Source of the DNA: Tachypleus tridentatus
Taxonomy: Eukaryota > Arthropoda > Merostomata > Xiphosura > Limulidae
Direction of reading: 5' to 3'
DNA: 64,000 nucleotides
NCBI RefSeq assembly: GCF_004210375.1
Contig: NC_134825.1
Coordinates: 6,014,001 to 6,078,000, forward strand
Both the position numbers and the translations under genes were made by a program. Under the pieces are notes generated by a model, which was not told the DNA's origin, did not search any database, and saw only the letters and a list, made by a program, of their open reading frames with translations. Numbering within the stretch: the stretch's first letter is position 1; the number at the start of each line of letters is the position of its first letter. Positions 1 to 10,278 of the stretch are shown piece by piece.

Positions 1-105
1 TCTAATTATCATGAATTCTGAAGCAGAAAGACTTTAATGTTAATAATGAACTTCTAGATTTATAAACGTAAAATATGATTAAAAAGTTTTAATTTCAATC
101 TCTAG

Positions 106-151
106 AACTGAAGAGGCGCCGAAAGTATCTGAAGCAGAACTCGCCATGGAG
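106..151 (+). CDS. Troponin T-like exon a (acidic N-terminal region)
   Basis: A pyrimidine-rich acceptor ending in TCTAG precedes base 106 and a GTAAGA donor follows base 151. Of the 46 bases, the first finishes a codon from an upstream exon and the rest reads TEEAPKVSEAELAME. The donor merges directly into the 39-bp minisatellite, and the reading frame stays open into it as far as the stop at 671-673. Confidence 0.5.
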
Positions 152-3100
152 GTAAGATTAGTAGCAGTGTGGGTTAAGATAATACATTCTATAAGATTGG
201 TAGTAGTGTGGGTTAAGATAATACATTCTATAAGATTGGTAGTAGTGTGGGTTAAAATAATACATTCTATAAGATTGGTATTAGTGTGGGTTAAGATAAT
301 ACATTCTATAAGATTGGTAGTAGTGTGGGTTACGATAATACATTCTATAAGATTGGTAGTAGTGCGGGTTAAGATAATACATTCTATAAGATTGGTATTA
401 GTGTGGGTTAAGATAATACATTCTATAAGATTGGTAGTAGTGTGGGTTAAAATAATACATTCTATAAGATTGGTATTAGTGTGGGTTAAGATAATACATT
501 CTATAAGATTGGTAGTAGTGTGGGTTACGATAATACATTCTATAAGATTGGTAGTAGTGTGGGTTAAGATAATACATTCTATAAGGTTGGTAGTAGTGTG
601 GGTTAAGATAATACATTCTATAAGATTGGTAGTAGTGTGGGTTAAGATAATACATTCTATAAGATTGGTATAAGTGTGGGTTAAGATAATACATTCTATA
701 AGATTGGTAGTAGTGTAGGTTAAGATAATACATTCTATAAGACTGGTATTAGTGTGGGTTAAGATAATACATTCTATAAGATTGGTAGTAGTGTGTGGAT
801 TAAGATAATACATTCTATAAGATTGGTAGTAGTGTAGGTTAAGATAATACATTCTATAAGATTGGTAGTAGTGTGGGTTAAGATAATACATTCTATAAAG
901 TTGACAGTAGTGTAGGTTAAGATAATACATTCTATAAGATTGGTAGTAGTTTGGGTTAAGAAAATACATTCTATAAGGTTGACAGTAACGTAGGTTAAAA
1001 TAATACATTCTATAACGTTGACAGTAGTGTAGGTTAAGATAATACACTAAAGATTGACAGTAGAGTAGGTTAAGATAATACACTATAAGATTGACAGTAG
1101 TGTAGGTTAAGAAAATACATTGTATAAGATTGATTGTCAATGTAGGTTAAAATAATACATTCTATAAGGTTGACAGTAATGTAGGTTAAAATAATACATT
1201 CTATAACGTTGACAGTAGTGTAAGTTAAAATAATACATTCTATAACGTTGACAGTAGTGTAGGTTAAGATAATACACTATAAGATTGACAGTAGTGTAGG
1301 TTAAGATAATACATTCTATAAGGTTGGTAGTAGTGTGGGTTAAGATAATACATTCTATAAGACTGGTATTAGTGTGGGTTAAGATAATACATTCTATAAG
1401 ATTGGTAGAAGTGTGGGTTAAAATAATACATTCTATAAGATTGGTATTAGTGTGGGTTAAGATAATACATTCTATAAGATTGATAGTAGTGTGGGTTAAG
1501 ATAATACATTCTATAAAGTTGACAGTAGTGTAGGTTAAGATAATACATTCTATAAGATTGGTAGTAGTGTGGGTTAAGAAAATACATTCTATAAGGTTGA
1601 CAGTAATGTAGGTTAAAATAATACATTCTATAACGTTGACAGTAGTGTAGGTTAAGATAATACACTAAAGATTGACAGTAGAGTAGGTTAAGATAATACA
1701 CTATAAGTTTGACAGTAGTGTAGGTTAAGATAATACATTGTAAGATTGGTAGTAGTGTGGGTTAAGAAAATACATTCTATAAGGTTGACAGTAATGTAGG
1801 TTAAAATAATACATTCTATAACGTTTACAGTAGTGTAGGTTAAAATAATACATTCTATAACGTTGACAGTAGTGTAGGTTAAGAAAATACATTCTATAAG
1901 GTTGACAGTAATGTAGGTTAAAATAATACATTCTATAACGTTAACAGTAGTGTAGGTTAAGATAATACACTAAAGATTGGCAGTAGAGTAGGTTAAGATA
2001 ATACACTATAAGATTGACAGTAGTGTAGGTTAAGATAATACATTGTATAAGATTGGTAGTAGTGTGGGTTAAGAAAATACATTCTATAAGGTTGACAGTA
2101 ATGTAGGTTAAAATAATACATTCTATAACGTTTACAGTAGTGTAGGTTAAAATAATACATTCTATAACGTTGACAGTAGTGTAGGTTAAGATAATACACT
2201 AAAGATTGACAGTATAGTAGGTTAAGATAATACACTATAAGATTGACAGTAGTGTAGGTTAAGATAATACATTCTATAAGGTTGGTAGTAGTGTGGGTTA
2301 AGATAATACATTCTATAAGACTGGTATTAGTGTGGGTTAAGATAATACATTCTATAAGATTGGTAGTAGTGTGGGTTAAAATAATACATTCTATAAGATT
2401 GGTATTAGTGTGGGTTAAGATAATACATTCTATAAGATTGGTAGTAGTGTGGGTTAAGATAATACATTCTATAAGGTTGGTAGTAGTGTGGGTTAAGATA
2501 ATACATTCTATAAGATTGGTATTAGTGTGGGTTAAGATAATACATTCTATCTGATTGGTATTAGGGTGTGTTAAGATATTACAATAATGGAAATGAGGTG
2601 ATACTGCTGGTGATAGTATATACAATATCATGGAAATTTCTTATCAAGAAACTATTTTATAGACAAAGGTTTTTGATAAACAATTTGTGATAAAACCGTC
2701 TTTTATTTTCCAAATAATAACAGTAATAATAAACATTTTTGTTATTATCTTGTGGAAATCAAAAGTCGTTTGTTTATTCTAGCTTTACTGATAGCAGAAT
2801 GTCTAAATACCTACAGTATGCACTACAAATTCTAACAGAACTGTCAGCTCGAACAATTAAGACAATAGAGAGATAAAGTAAAATTGTCTCTTTTTATCCG
2901 ATGGACAGATTTTTATAGTAAAAATTTGTTATATTGCATTTCAAATCTTTTTAACAAGTGCTCAGGTAGAGGGTTCGCTTTATTCGTCTACTTTATTACT
3001 ACGATATTGGTTTATTTTTACAAATTAACACGGGTTTGAATTTTTAGGAGAAAACAAGGAAGAAAAAGGAGGAGGAGCAGGCCATGTGGCAGGAGTACTT

Positions 3101-5561
3101 GGAACAGCGGCAACTCCAAAGACAGAAGGAAGAGGAAGAACTGCGGAAGTTGAAGGAGAGACAGGTGAGTAACAACCATGATGACTAAACACGGAAATGA
3201 AAACAAAAAACTAGGGAAGTCGCGCGATTTTCACTTCAGAAAGTGCTAGTTTACAATATAATTATGATTAAATATCTCGTGACAAGTCTTGTAAACTGGC
3301 ACTTTACGATGAAATTAAGTTTGATGGCAAATGAAGACACCCTGCGGAAATTTCTAGAACTAATGAACGTCACAGGTAAACAACCAATCATCAGTCGGAT
3401 TTCGCCTCCCACACACTAACATGATGTATGGAGAATTTAAACGACTACAATATTGCACAGTTACTTTTTAAAACTACTTAGATTATGCGCTATGAGAGCT
3501 AACACTAGCATAACACTGTTGTATATGAAATAACTTTCAGGTTACGTAGTGCAAATGGAAATTTTGAATATTTTTATTCCTGTGTTTTACATGTTTATTT
3601 TTTAACTCCAAGGAAGAAATTTGTGTAAAACAATCATCAAAAACATTCCTGAGAAAATATTTTATTATAAACACTGCTGCCATATATTGTGGGTGATAAC
3701 GTGAAACTCACTTAAGTAAAAACGTATTCTCAAGACGGCTGGTATGGGTATTAAAACTTTTATTAAAATAAAGTACAGAACAACGTCTCGACCTCTTTGT
3801 TAACCTGAAGATGACCTAAGAAGGTCGAATCGTTTTTTTTAATACCCATACACTGTAGTATATACTTCAATGCTCATATGATCTCAGATGATATTAGACA
3901 TTGAAAACTGGTATACACAACATATTAACGAATATGGTTATAAAAAAGAAAATTTAGATTACAATGAATTATCTTTAGCTCAGTGTCATGAATAAAACAG
4001 CTTTCAATTTTTGGTTTCACTTACCTACGCTTTTATTAAATTCTACAATTTCAACTTGGACATAAGATAAGCTGCCTACATATCCTTGATTACGTTATGT
4101 TGGTTGATACACAGGTTTTGCTGATAATATATATGTAAGTATATAGTATATATTTAGTTACTAAATCCAACAGGTATAATGAGAAAAACACTTTGAAGGC
4201 ACCGAATTTGACTGGTGTAGCGTGATTCATATGTTTTTACTTCAGATGTAGCGTGATTCATATGTTTTTACTTCAGATGTAGCGTGATTCATATGTTTTA
4301 GAGATGTAGCGTAATTCATATGTTTTACTTCAGATGTAGCGTGATTCATATGTTTTACTTGAGATGTAGCGTAATTCATATGTTTTACTTCAGATGTAGC
4401 GTGATTCATATGTTTTTACTTCAGATGTAGCGTGATTCATATGTTTTTACTTGAGATGTAGCGTAATTCATATGTTTTTACTTCAGATGTAGCGTGATTC
4501 ATATGTTTTTACTTGAGATGTAGCGTAATTCATATGTTTTTACTTCAGATGTAGCGTGATTCATGTTTTTACTTCAGATGTAGCGTGATTCATATGTTTT
4601 TACTTCAGATGTAGCGTAATTAATATCTTATTTCTTATTCATCTTTGATTTCACTTGTAAGCTCTTGGAATAACTAATCCAGTTTTCTTTCGTTGAATGA
4701 TAAAACAAGCTTGCTGGTTCGCCATTTCTTGAGATTGACAGTAAAGTTAATTCATATAGAACATTAACAATAATTAATTATATAAATATAATCGATGTTA
4801 AAAAACAAATAAATGAACAATATTAGGTTATGTGGACTACTATTTAAATTCTTCTGTACTGGATACGGCAAACTTAATGTATGTGGACTACTATTTAATT
4901 CTTCTGTACTGGATATGGCAAACTTAACGTATGTGGACTACTATTTAAATTCTTCTGTACTGGATATATGTAAACTTACTTAACGTATGTGGACTACTAT
5001 TCTAAATTCTTCTGTACTGGATATGGCAAACTTAACGTATGTGGACTACCAGTTAAATTCTTCTGTACTGGATGTGGCAAACTTAATGTTTGTGGACAAC
5101 TATTTAAATTCTTTTGTTCTGGATATGGCAAACTTAATGTATGTGGACTACTATTTAAATTCTTCTGTACTGGATATGACAAACTTAATGTATGTGGACA
5201 ACTATTTAAATTCTTCTGTTCTGGATATGACAAAATTAATGTATGTGGACTACTATTTAAATTCTTCTGTACTGGATATGGCAAACTTAACGTATGTGGA
5301 CTACTATTTAAATTCTTCTGTACTGGATATGGCAAACTTAACGTATGTGGACTACTATTTAAATTCTTCTGTACTTTCACTGAGAAAAGGATCTGAATAA
5401 TGTAACTTATATTTTAAAATATCGGTTGAATATTTCAAATTTAACAACCTAGATTGTTTTGATGAATGATTTAGGCAAGAAGGAAGACACTAAGGGCAGA
5501 AGAAGAAGCCAAGATGATGGAAATGAAGCGAAGACAGGAAGAGATGAGACAAAAAGAAGCA
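106..5561 (+). CDS. TnT: Troponin T-like gene, internal exons only (3 exons; 5' and 3' incomplete)
   Basis: Three exons (106-151, 3048-3164, 5475-5561) join in frame, phase 0 at both internal junctions, and encode about 83 residues that are almost all charged or polar. The stretch with KEEEELRKLKERQ followed by ARRKTLRAEEE matches my memory of the central tropomyosin-binding region of arthropod troponin T (KEEDELKKLKEKQAKRK then TRAEEE). Troponin T anchors the troponin complex to tropomyosin on muscle thin filaments. The first exon is acidic, as expected for the N-terminal tail. The start codon lies upstream of the window. No exon for the C-terminal half (the troponin I/C-binding part) was found downstream, and a 500-N gap follows the third exon. 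Another charged coiled-coil protein cannot be excluded. Confidence 0.6.
152..2577. repeat. 39-bp minisatellite, about 60 copies, starting at a splice donor
   Basis: The unit contains GTGGGTTAAGATAATACATT followed by CTATAAGATTGGTAGTA. There are two main unit types: 'GGTAGTAGTGTGGG' and 'GACAGTAGTGTAGG'. A shortened unit (CACTAAAGATTG) recurs near 1045, 1663, 1968 and 2198, so blocks of several units have been duplicated together. The unit length is a multiple of three, which explains the long open frames on both strands. The first bases of the intron, GTAAGATTAGTAGCAGTG, are already a diverged unit. Confidence 0.95.
2578..3047. other. Intron sequence, no feature seen
   Basis: Unique-looking AT-rich sequence between the 39-bp array and the second troponin T-like exon. 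Only the splice acceptor at its end is recognisable. Confidence 0.7.
3048..3164 (+). CDS. Troponin T-like exon b
   Basis: Acceptor TTTTTAG and donor GTGAGT bound 117 bases (39 codons, phase 0 at both ends). The product starts EKTRKKKEEEQAMWQEYLEQ and ends KEEEELRKLKERQ. It is strongly helical and charged. GC content is clearly higher than in the flanking AT-rich intron, as expected of coding sequence. Confidence 0.65.
3727..3856. repeat. Palindromic interspersed element (CCTGAAGATGACCTAAGAAG family)
   Basis: A minus-oriented copy (GACGGCTGGTATGGGTATTA to the 'AACGTCTCGACC' segment) is fused to a plus-oriented start, AACCTGAAGATGACCTAAG, and ends again in AATACCCATAC. The same module appears in simple plus orientation at 29764-29860 and as a fragment at 13975-14005. 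The rest of the surrounding intron (3165-4217) shows nothing recognisable. Confidence 0.6.
4218..4620. repeat. 31-bp minisatellite, about 13 copies
   Basis: The unit is GATGTAGCGTGATTCATATG followed by TTTTTACTTCA. Variants differ at GTGATT/GTAATT and CTTCAG/CTTGAG. It lies in the intron before the third troponin T-like exon. Confidence 0.95.
4829..5377. repeat. 51-bp minisatellite, about 11 copies
   Basis: The unit contains TATGTGGACTACTATTTAAA, TTCTTCTGTACTGGATATGG and CAAACTTAACG. The 51-bp period equals 17 codons, so several frames are open across the array, but no splice or start context supports translation. It ends about 100 bp before the third troponin T-like exon. Confidence 0.95.
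5475..5561 (+). CDS. Troponin T-like exon c
   Basis: Acceptor GATTTAG and donor GTAAGT bound 87 bases (29 codons, phase 0 at both ends). The product reads ARRKTLRAEEEAKMMEMKRR and continues QEEMRQKEA. Together with the exon before it, this is the part most like troponin T. No further exon of this gene is visible before the assembly gap at 6119 or anywhere later in the window. Confidence 0.65.
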
Positions 5562-6118
5562 GTAAGTGACATGAATATCACTGGTGTAGAATTTAAACTG
5601 TGTCCTGACAGTCAAAACAGTTTATGAAAAGTAACATCAGTCAAACTTAACAACATTTATATATAAACATTTTGGGTAAAATATCCTTTCGAGATGTATA
5701 AATGTATATAAAGTTGTAGTAAGACACAGGTCTGAGAACCACATCAGTATAGAAAAAGGAAGTTAGCATTCAAGTGTTTGAGTTTAGAATTAACATGTAA
5801 AATTAGAATAACATTAGATGTCTAAGCTTCAATTCAATATATATATATATAAAATAACCCTTAAGCACTTTGGAGTTATATCAATATGCATAAAAATGAT
5901 AGCACTTGTGCACTTTCACTTTGCAATGTCTATGCGTATAAAAGCAATTACCCTAAAGCACCTGACAATTACATCATTATGAAAAATAATAATATTTACT
6001 ATACACTAACACATTGATATACATAACACACACATAATATATATAATACATATACATAATATATAACATACATAACACAATAATATATATATACATAACA
6101 CACACAATATATACATAA
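5562..6118. other. Intron sequence with AT/ACAT microsatellite next to the gap
   Basis: No exon seen. A short AT run lies near 5838-5850, and from about 5995 to 6118 the sequence is simple TATATA/ACACACA repeat. Such sequence often stops assembly. Confidence 0.7.
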
Positions 6119-6618
6119 NNNNNNNNNNNNNNNNNNNNNNNNNNNNNNNNNNNNNNNNNNNNNNNNNNNNNNNNNNNNNNNNNNNNNNNNNNNNNNNNNN
6201 NNNNNNNNNNNNNNNNNNNNNNNNNNNNNNNNNNNNNNNNNNNNNNNNNNNNNNNNNNNNNNNNNNNNNNNNNNNNNNNNNNNNNNNNNNNNNNNNNNNN
6301 NNNNNNNNNNNNNNNNNNNNNNNNNNNNNNNNNNNNNNNNNNNNNNNNNNNNNNNNNNNNNNNNNNNNNNNNNNNNNNNNNNNNNNNNNNNNNNNNNNNN
6401 NNNNNNNNNNNNNNNNNNNNNNNNNNNNNNNNNNNNNNNNNNNNNNNNNNNNNNNNNNNNNNNNNNNNNNNNNNNNNNNNNNNNNNNNNNNNNNNNNNNN
6501 NNNNNNNNNNNNNNNNNNNNNNNNNNNNNNNNNNNNNNNNNNNNNNNNNNNNNNNNNNNNNNNNNNNNNNNNNNNNNNNNNNNNNNNNNNNNNNNNNNNN
6601 NNNNNNNNNNNNNNNNNN
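6119..6618. other. Assembly gap (500 N)
   Basis: Exactly 500 N, the usual placeholder for a gap of unknown size. It separates the truncated troponin T-like gene from the SLC6 gene that lacks its 5' exons. Confidence 0.99.
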
Positions 6619-6900
6619 GAAATAGTGCTGATAAAGAAATTGTTCGAAATTGAAATACTGCTGCTGGTAATTAAGGATTGTCCCAAGTAAAATACTGCTG
6701 ATAAACAAGAATTTCCAAGTGAAATGCTGCTGAATAACAATTGTTCTAAGTGAAATAGCTGATTACTGTCAAGTACTACTAGTAAATATGGATTACTTCG
6801 TGTTGATAATTAAAGATTATTCAAAGTGCAGGATTCGTAGTAAGTGATAACTATCCACAATGAAGTATTGTTGTTAGGTAAGAACTATAAGTAATGCAGT
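6619..6900. repeat. Degenerate tandem repeat of about 45 bp
   Basis: Imperfect units with the core AAATACTGCTGATAAA and AATTGTTC/CCAAGTGAAAT decay with distance from the gap. From 6900 to 7380 I see nothing recognisable. Confidence 0.55.
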
Positions 6901-7394
6901 ACAGGTATATAAATGTTATCTGGCGTGAGGAATGGAAAGTAAATCAATAAATATCTCAGAGTTGATCACTGCTTGTATGTAGATATTATAGTGAGTTCTA
7001 TACTTATAGTAAGTAAGAGCCATTCATGTACTGATTATAAATCTGACCCAAATATAGCACTATGGTTTGTTTGTTATACACAAAGCTGCACTATGTGAAT
7101 ATCAAAACATTCAGACTTACCGTTTGTACTTGAGAGGCAGCACTACTGCTAAGAATAACTATATTTAAACTTTGTTTTATAGCTTATTACATTTGAATGA
7201 TAAGAAGTAACAGCTTTATCAGAATTACACGATTTTATCAAATAATATCACTTATATAAGTATTTGATTTGTATTTCAAAATACGTAAACGAAACAAAAA
7301 CAAGCACTATGAAATATTACTGTTACAAACTAATTCTTAAATTGTTTGAATACAGAAGGACAAATCCATGCTGGTACAAGTTGAGGGTATAGCC

Positions 7395-7487
7395 TGCAGC
7401 AGGTTATAAAAAGTTCATCTTCTATTTCACAAAACGATCGTCAGGTTATAAAGAGTTCATCTTCTATTTCACAAAACGATCGTTCTT
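7395..7487. repeat. Two-copy tandem repeat of about 46 bp
   Basis: The segment CAGGTTATAAAAAGTTCATC plus TTCTATTTCACAAAACGATCG appears twice in a row with one substitution. Confidence 0.85.
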
Positions 7488-7548
7488 CTTCAGAACAAAA
7501 TAGTTTTTGAAACTCGGTATGCTGCTGGGGTATGCGTTATTTTTGTTT

Positions 7549-8076
7549 AGTTTGTTTTGAATTTCACAACCTATACAAGGGCTATCTGCGGTAGTCGTTT
7601 CTAAGTTAATAGTGTAAAACTAGAAGGAAGGCAACTAGTCATCGTCACACACCGCCAACTCTTGGGCTACTCTTTCACTAACGAATAAGCTTAACATGAC
7701 CAGGTGGTTAAAGCACTCGACTCGTAATGCGAATGTCGCGCGTTCAAGTCCCCGTCATACCAAACTTGTTTGATGCTCGTCCTTTCAGCCGTGGGACCGT
7801 TATAATGTTACGTTCAATTCCACTATTCGTTGGTAAAAGCAAAGAGTTGGCGGTGGAATGACTAACTGCCTTCATTCTAGTCTTACACTGCTAAATTAGG
7901 GACGGTTAGCGCAAATAGCTTTGTCCAAATTTCAAAACAAACCAACGAATAGTGGGATTGACAGACATTATAACGTCCCCACAGCTGAAAGGGCAATCAT
8001 ATTTGGCGTACGGTACACGAACCCGCGACCTTCTGATGACGAATCCAGCGTCCTAACCATCTGGCTATGTCGGGCC
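7549..8076 (-). mobile_element. tRNA-derived SINE, minus copy split by a second SINE
   Basis: The minus-strand SINE runs from 7549 (tail side, TTTGTTTTGAATTTCACA) to 7687 and resumes at 7944, ending at the tRNA-like head at about 8076 (TGGCTATGTCGGGCC). The two parts join across the duplicated AACGAATA. The element inside it is listed separately. Confidence 0.85.
7688..7943 (+). mobile_element. tRNA-derived SINE inserted into another SINE
   Basis: The head CATGACCAGGTGGTTAAAGC gives the A box, GCGTTCAAGTCC gives a weak B box, and the body and AAAACAAACC tail follow. It is flanked by AACGAATA at 7680-7687 and 7944-7951, a target-site duplication inside the older minus-strand copy. Confidence 0.85.
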
Positions 8077-8077
8077 G

Positions 8078-8951
8078 CGAGTTATTTTTATCCAATCCTT
8101 TTTTAGAATGGAATCTTTGGAAAGAAACACATTTTTCTTTAAAAATGTAATTACCAAGCAATAATCTTTCCTTATTGAAAAAAACATACGTTTTACAACG
8201 AATTCCCATCCATATTATCTTCATCATTGAGCAGAATTTGAGTAGTTTCAGTGTTGGAATGTTTTGTGTGTATCATTGAGCAGAATTTCACTATTTTCAA
8301 TGTTGGAATGTTTTCTGTGTTTCACCACAAATTCAATAAACTGAGATTCACCATATTTGTTAATGAATCCACATAACATTTTTACCGATAACCAACTTCC
8401 CATTCAATCTTTGAATAAGTTTTCTCAGGAGGATTTTAAAACCAAGAAAACAAACGAATCCTGAACTGAATTCTTTAATAAGAATAAAACTATCCATTAA
8501 ACTTAAAACCTCTGTTTTTGTTTTATTTTCAACATAATGAAGTTTTTAGTTTTAACAACTTTCTTTGTTATACCTCAGTTAAAATCTAAAATAATGTTCT
8601 GTAGATTCGAGTTACACATGTAATAGATGTTTTAACTTGGAGAAGAAAACAAGCTATGTATGTAAAGACAGTAAAGTGTATATTAAGATATATTTCATCT
8701 TAATATGTGTAAATATAAACGAGAATAATAATTTAATATATTTTCATTGATATCATGTCATGAACAGTGAAAATTTACTTCAATTTTTGATATATTTAAC
8801 TAGCTGTAATACAGTGATTATAAAAGGCTGCTTTACTTATAATATGTTCAGACATAAAAAAATGCTTTACTTGTAATACAACCAGTTATAAAATATTTCT
8901 TTACTTATAACAGAACCGCTTTACTTTTAACACAGCCAGTTATAAAATGCT
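8078..8951. other. Gene-free stretch with small duplications
   Basis: A roughly 50-bp segment is present twice at 8222-8322 (TCATTGAGCAGAATTT then TGTTGGAATGTTTT). From about 8805 decayed units of about 40 bp (GCTTTACTTATAA, CAGTTATAAAAT) continue past the second-family SINE to about 9170. No exon seen. Confidence 0.6.
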
Positions 8952-8961
8952 GTTTCACTTG

Positions 8962-9075
8962 CGTGTGTTTGTCTTATATAGCAAAGCTACATCGGACTAT
9001 CTGCTGAGCCCTCTGGGGAATCAGACCCCTGATTTTAGCGTTATAAATCCAGAGACATACCTCTGTACGCGGGGC
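8962..9075 (-). mobile_element. Second-family tRNA-derived SINE with target-site duplication
   Basis: The sequence TATAGCAAAGCTACATCGGA, followed by a tRNA-like block with ATCAGACCCCTGATTTTAGC, is flanked by the perfect 10-bp repeat GTTTCACTTG at 8952-8961 and 9076-9085. Related pieces occur at 17693-17750 (minus) and 59817-59930 (plus). Confidence 0.8.
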
Positions 9076-9299
9076 GTTTCACTTGACACAGCCAGTTATA
9101 AATCACTGTTTACTTTGTACTACAGTCTACTATGAAACATTTTTTTCAGTGAGAAACGACCAGCTTTAAAAAAGTTTCACTTGTTATAAAACATTACTTT
9201 GATTGTAGAATACTCCGTTATAGTTTACTGACTCAGTTGTAGTAAAGCAAGCTATTCGATACTTTTTTACACAGAATACAGCTACTTATGAAAACTGTT

Positions 9300-10102
9300 A
9301 TACTGAAATGTCAATTAAAACAGTTGAAGTGTCAATAGTTATATGCCCTAAAGAATGAAGCTTGAAGTGCCAGTAGTTGTGTTGTTTAAACAATAGAACT
9401 TGATGTAACAGTAGTTATATTATTTAAACAATGAAACTTGAAGTGGCAGTAGTTATATTATTAAACAATGAAACTTGGCAGTAGTTATATTATTTAAACA
9501 ATGAAACTGGCAGTAGTTATATTATTTAAACAATGAAACTTGAAGTGGCAGTAGTTATATTATTTAAACAATAAAACTTTAAGTGGAAGTTGTTATATAA
9601 TTTAAATAATGAAACTTGGAGTGGCAGGAATTATATTATTTAAATAATGAAACTGGTCCGGCATGGCCAGGTGGTTAAGACACTCGACTGAGGGTAGCGG
9701 GTTAAATCCCGTCACACCAAATATGTAAAAGAGTAGCCCAAGATTTGGCGGTAGATGGTGATGACTTGTTGCCTTTCCTCTAGTCTTACACTGCTAAATT
9801 TTGGACGGCTAGCGCTGATAGCCCTCGTGTAGCTTTGCGCGAAATTCAAAACAAATCAAACCAAGCCAATGGAATTTGAGGTCGCAGTAGTTATATGCTT
9901 TAAACAATGAAACTTGAAGTGTCAGTAGTTATATGCCTTAAAACAATGAAACTTGAAGTGTCAGTAGTTATATGCCTTAAACAATGAAATTTGAAGTGTC
10001 AGTAGTTATATGCCTTAAACAATGAAATTTGAAGCGTCAGTAGTTATATGCTTTAAACAATGAAACTTGAAGTGGTGTCAGTAGTTATATTATTTAAACA
10101 AT
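9300..10102. repeat. 38-bp minisatellite ending next to an SLC6 exon
   Basis: The unit contains GGCAGTAGTTATATTATTTA and AACAATGAAACTTGAAGT. Left and right halves use slightly different variants (ATTATTTAAAC versus ATGCCTTAAAC) and are separated by a SINE at about 9655-9880. The last unit ends only about 22 bp before the exon at 10125. Confidence 0.93.
9655..9880 (+). mobile_element. tRNA-derived SINE inside the 38-bp array
   Basis: The head reads GGCATGGCCAGGTGGTTAAG. The anticodon-stem region is shortened, and the sequence between the tRNA-like part and AAAGAGTAGCCC is deleted compared with other copies. The body ends in GCGCGAAATTCAAAACAAAT. Confidence 0.88.
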
Positions 10103-10124
10103 AAGATCCTTTATTTGTATTTAG

Positions 10125-10278
10125 CATGCTACTCTTATCAAGACGCTGACGAATGTGCCCAACGAAACGGAACTTATTACAATAAAACTTGTGTTGATTA
10201 CGAAACGTCAGTTTCACTGAATCTGTCAACCATTGTTAAAAATATGGAGAAGAAAACCCCAGCTGATGAGTATTTTCT
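10125..10278 (+). CDS. SLC6 exon: extracellular loop 2
   Basis: Acceptor TATTTAG and donor GTAAGT. It starts in phase with two bases of a split codon and reads [10 protein letters not shown], then three N-glycosylation sequons (NGT, NKT, NLS) and ends PADEYF. The C-x8-C spacing is that of the conserved SLC6 EL2 disulfide. The last two bases pair with the next exon to give Leu. Confidence 0.88.

Noticed and set aside
79..1140. Long minus-strand open frame (353 codons) and other open frames over 152-2577
   Set aside because: They are the 39-bp repeat read in frame: the period is a multiple of three, and the 'protein' is a 13-residue repeat without start context, splice support or coding-like base use.
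4987..5400. Overlapping open frames of about 127-137 codons on both strands
   Set aside because: Product of the 51-bp (17-codon) minisatellite; several frames are open at once, which real genes rarely show.
5977..6740. Open frames crossing the gap
   Set aside because: They consist mostly of N bases.
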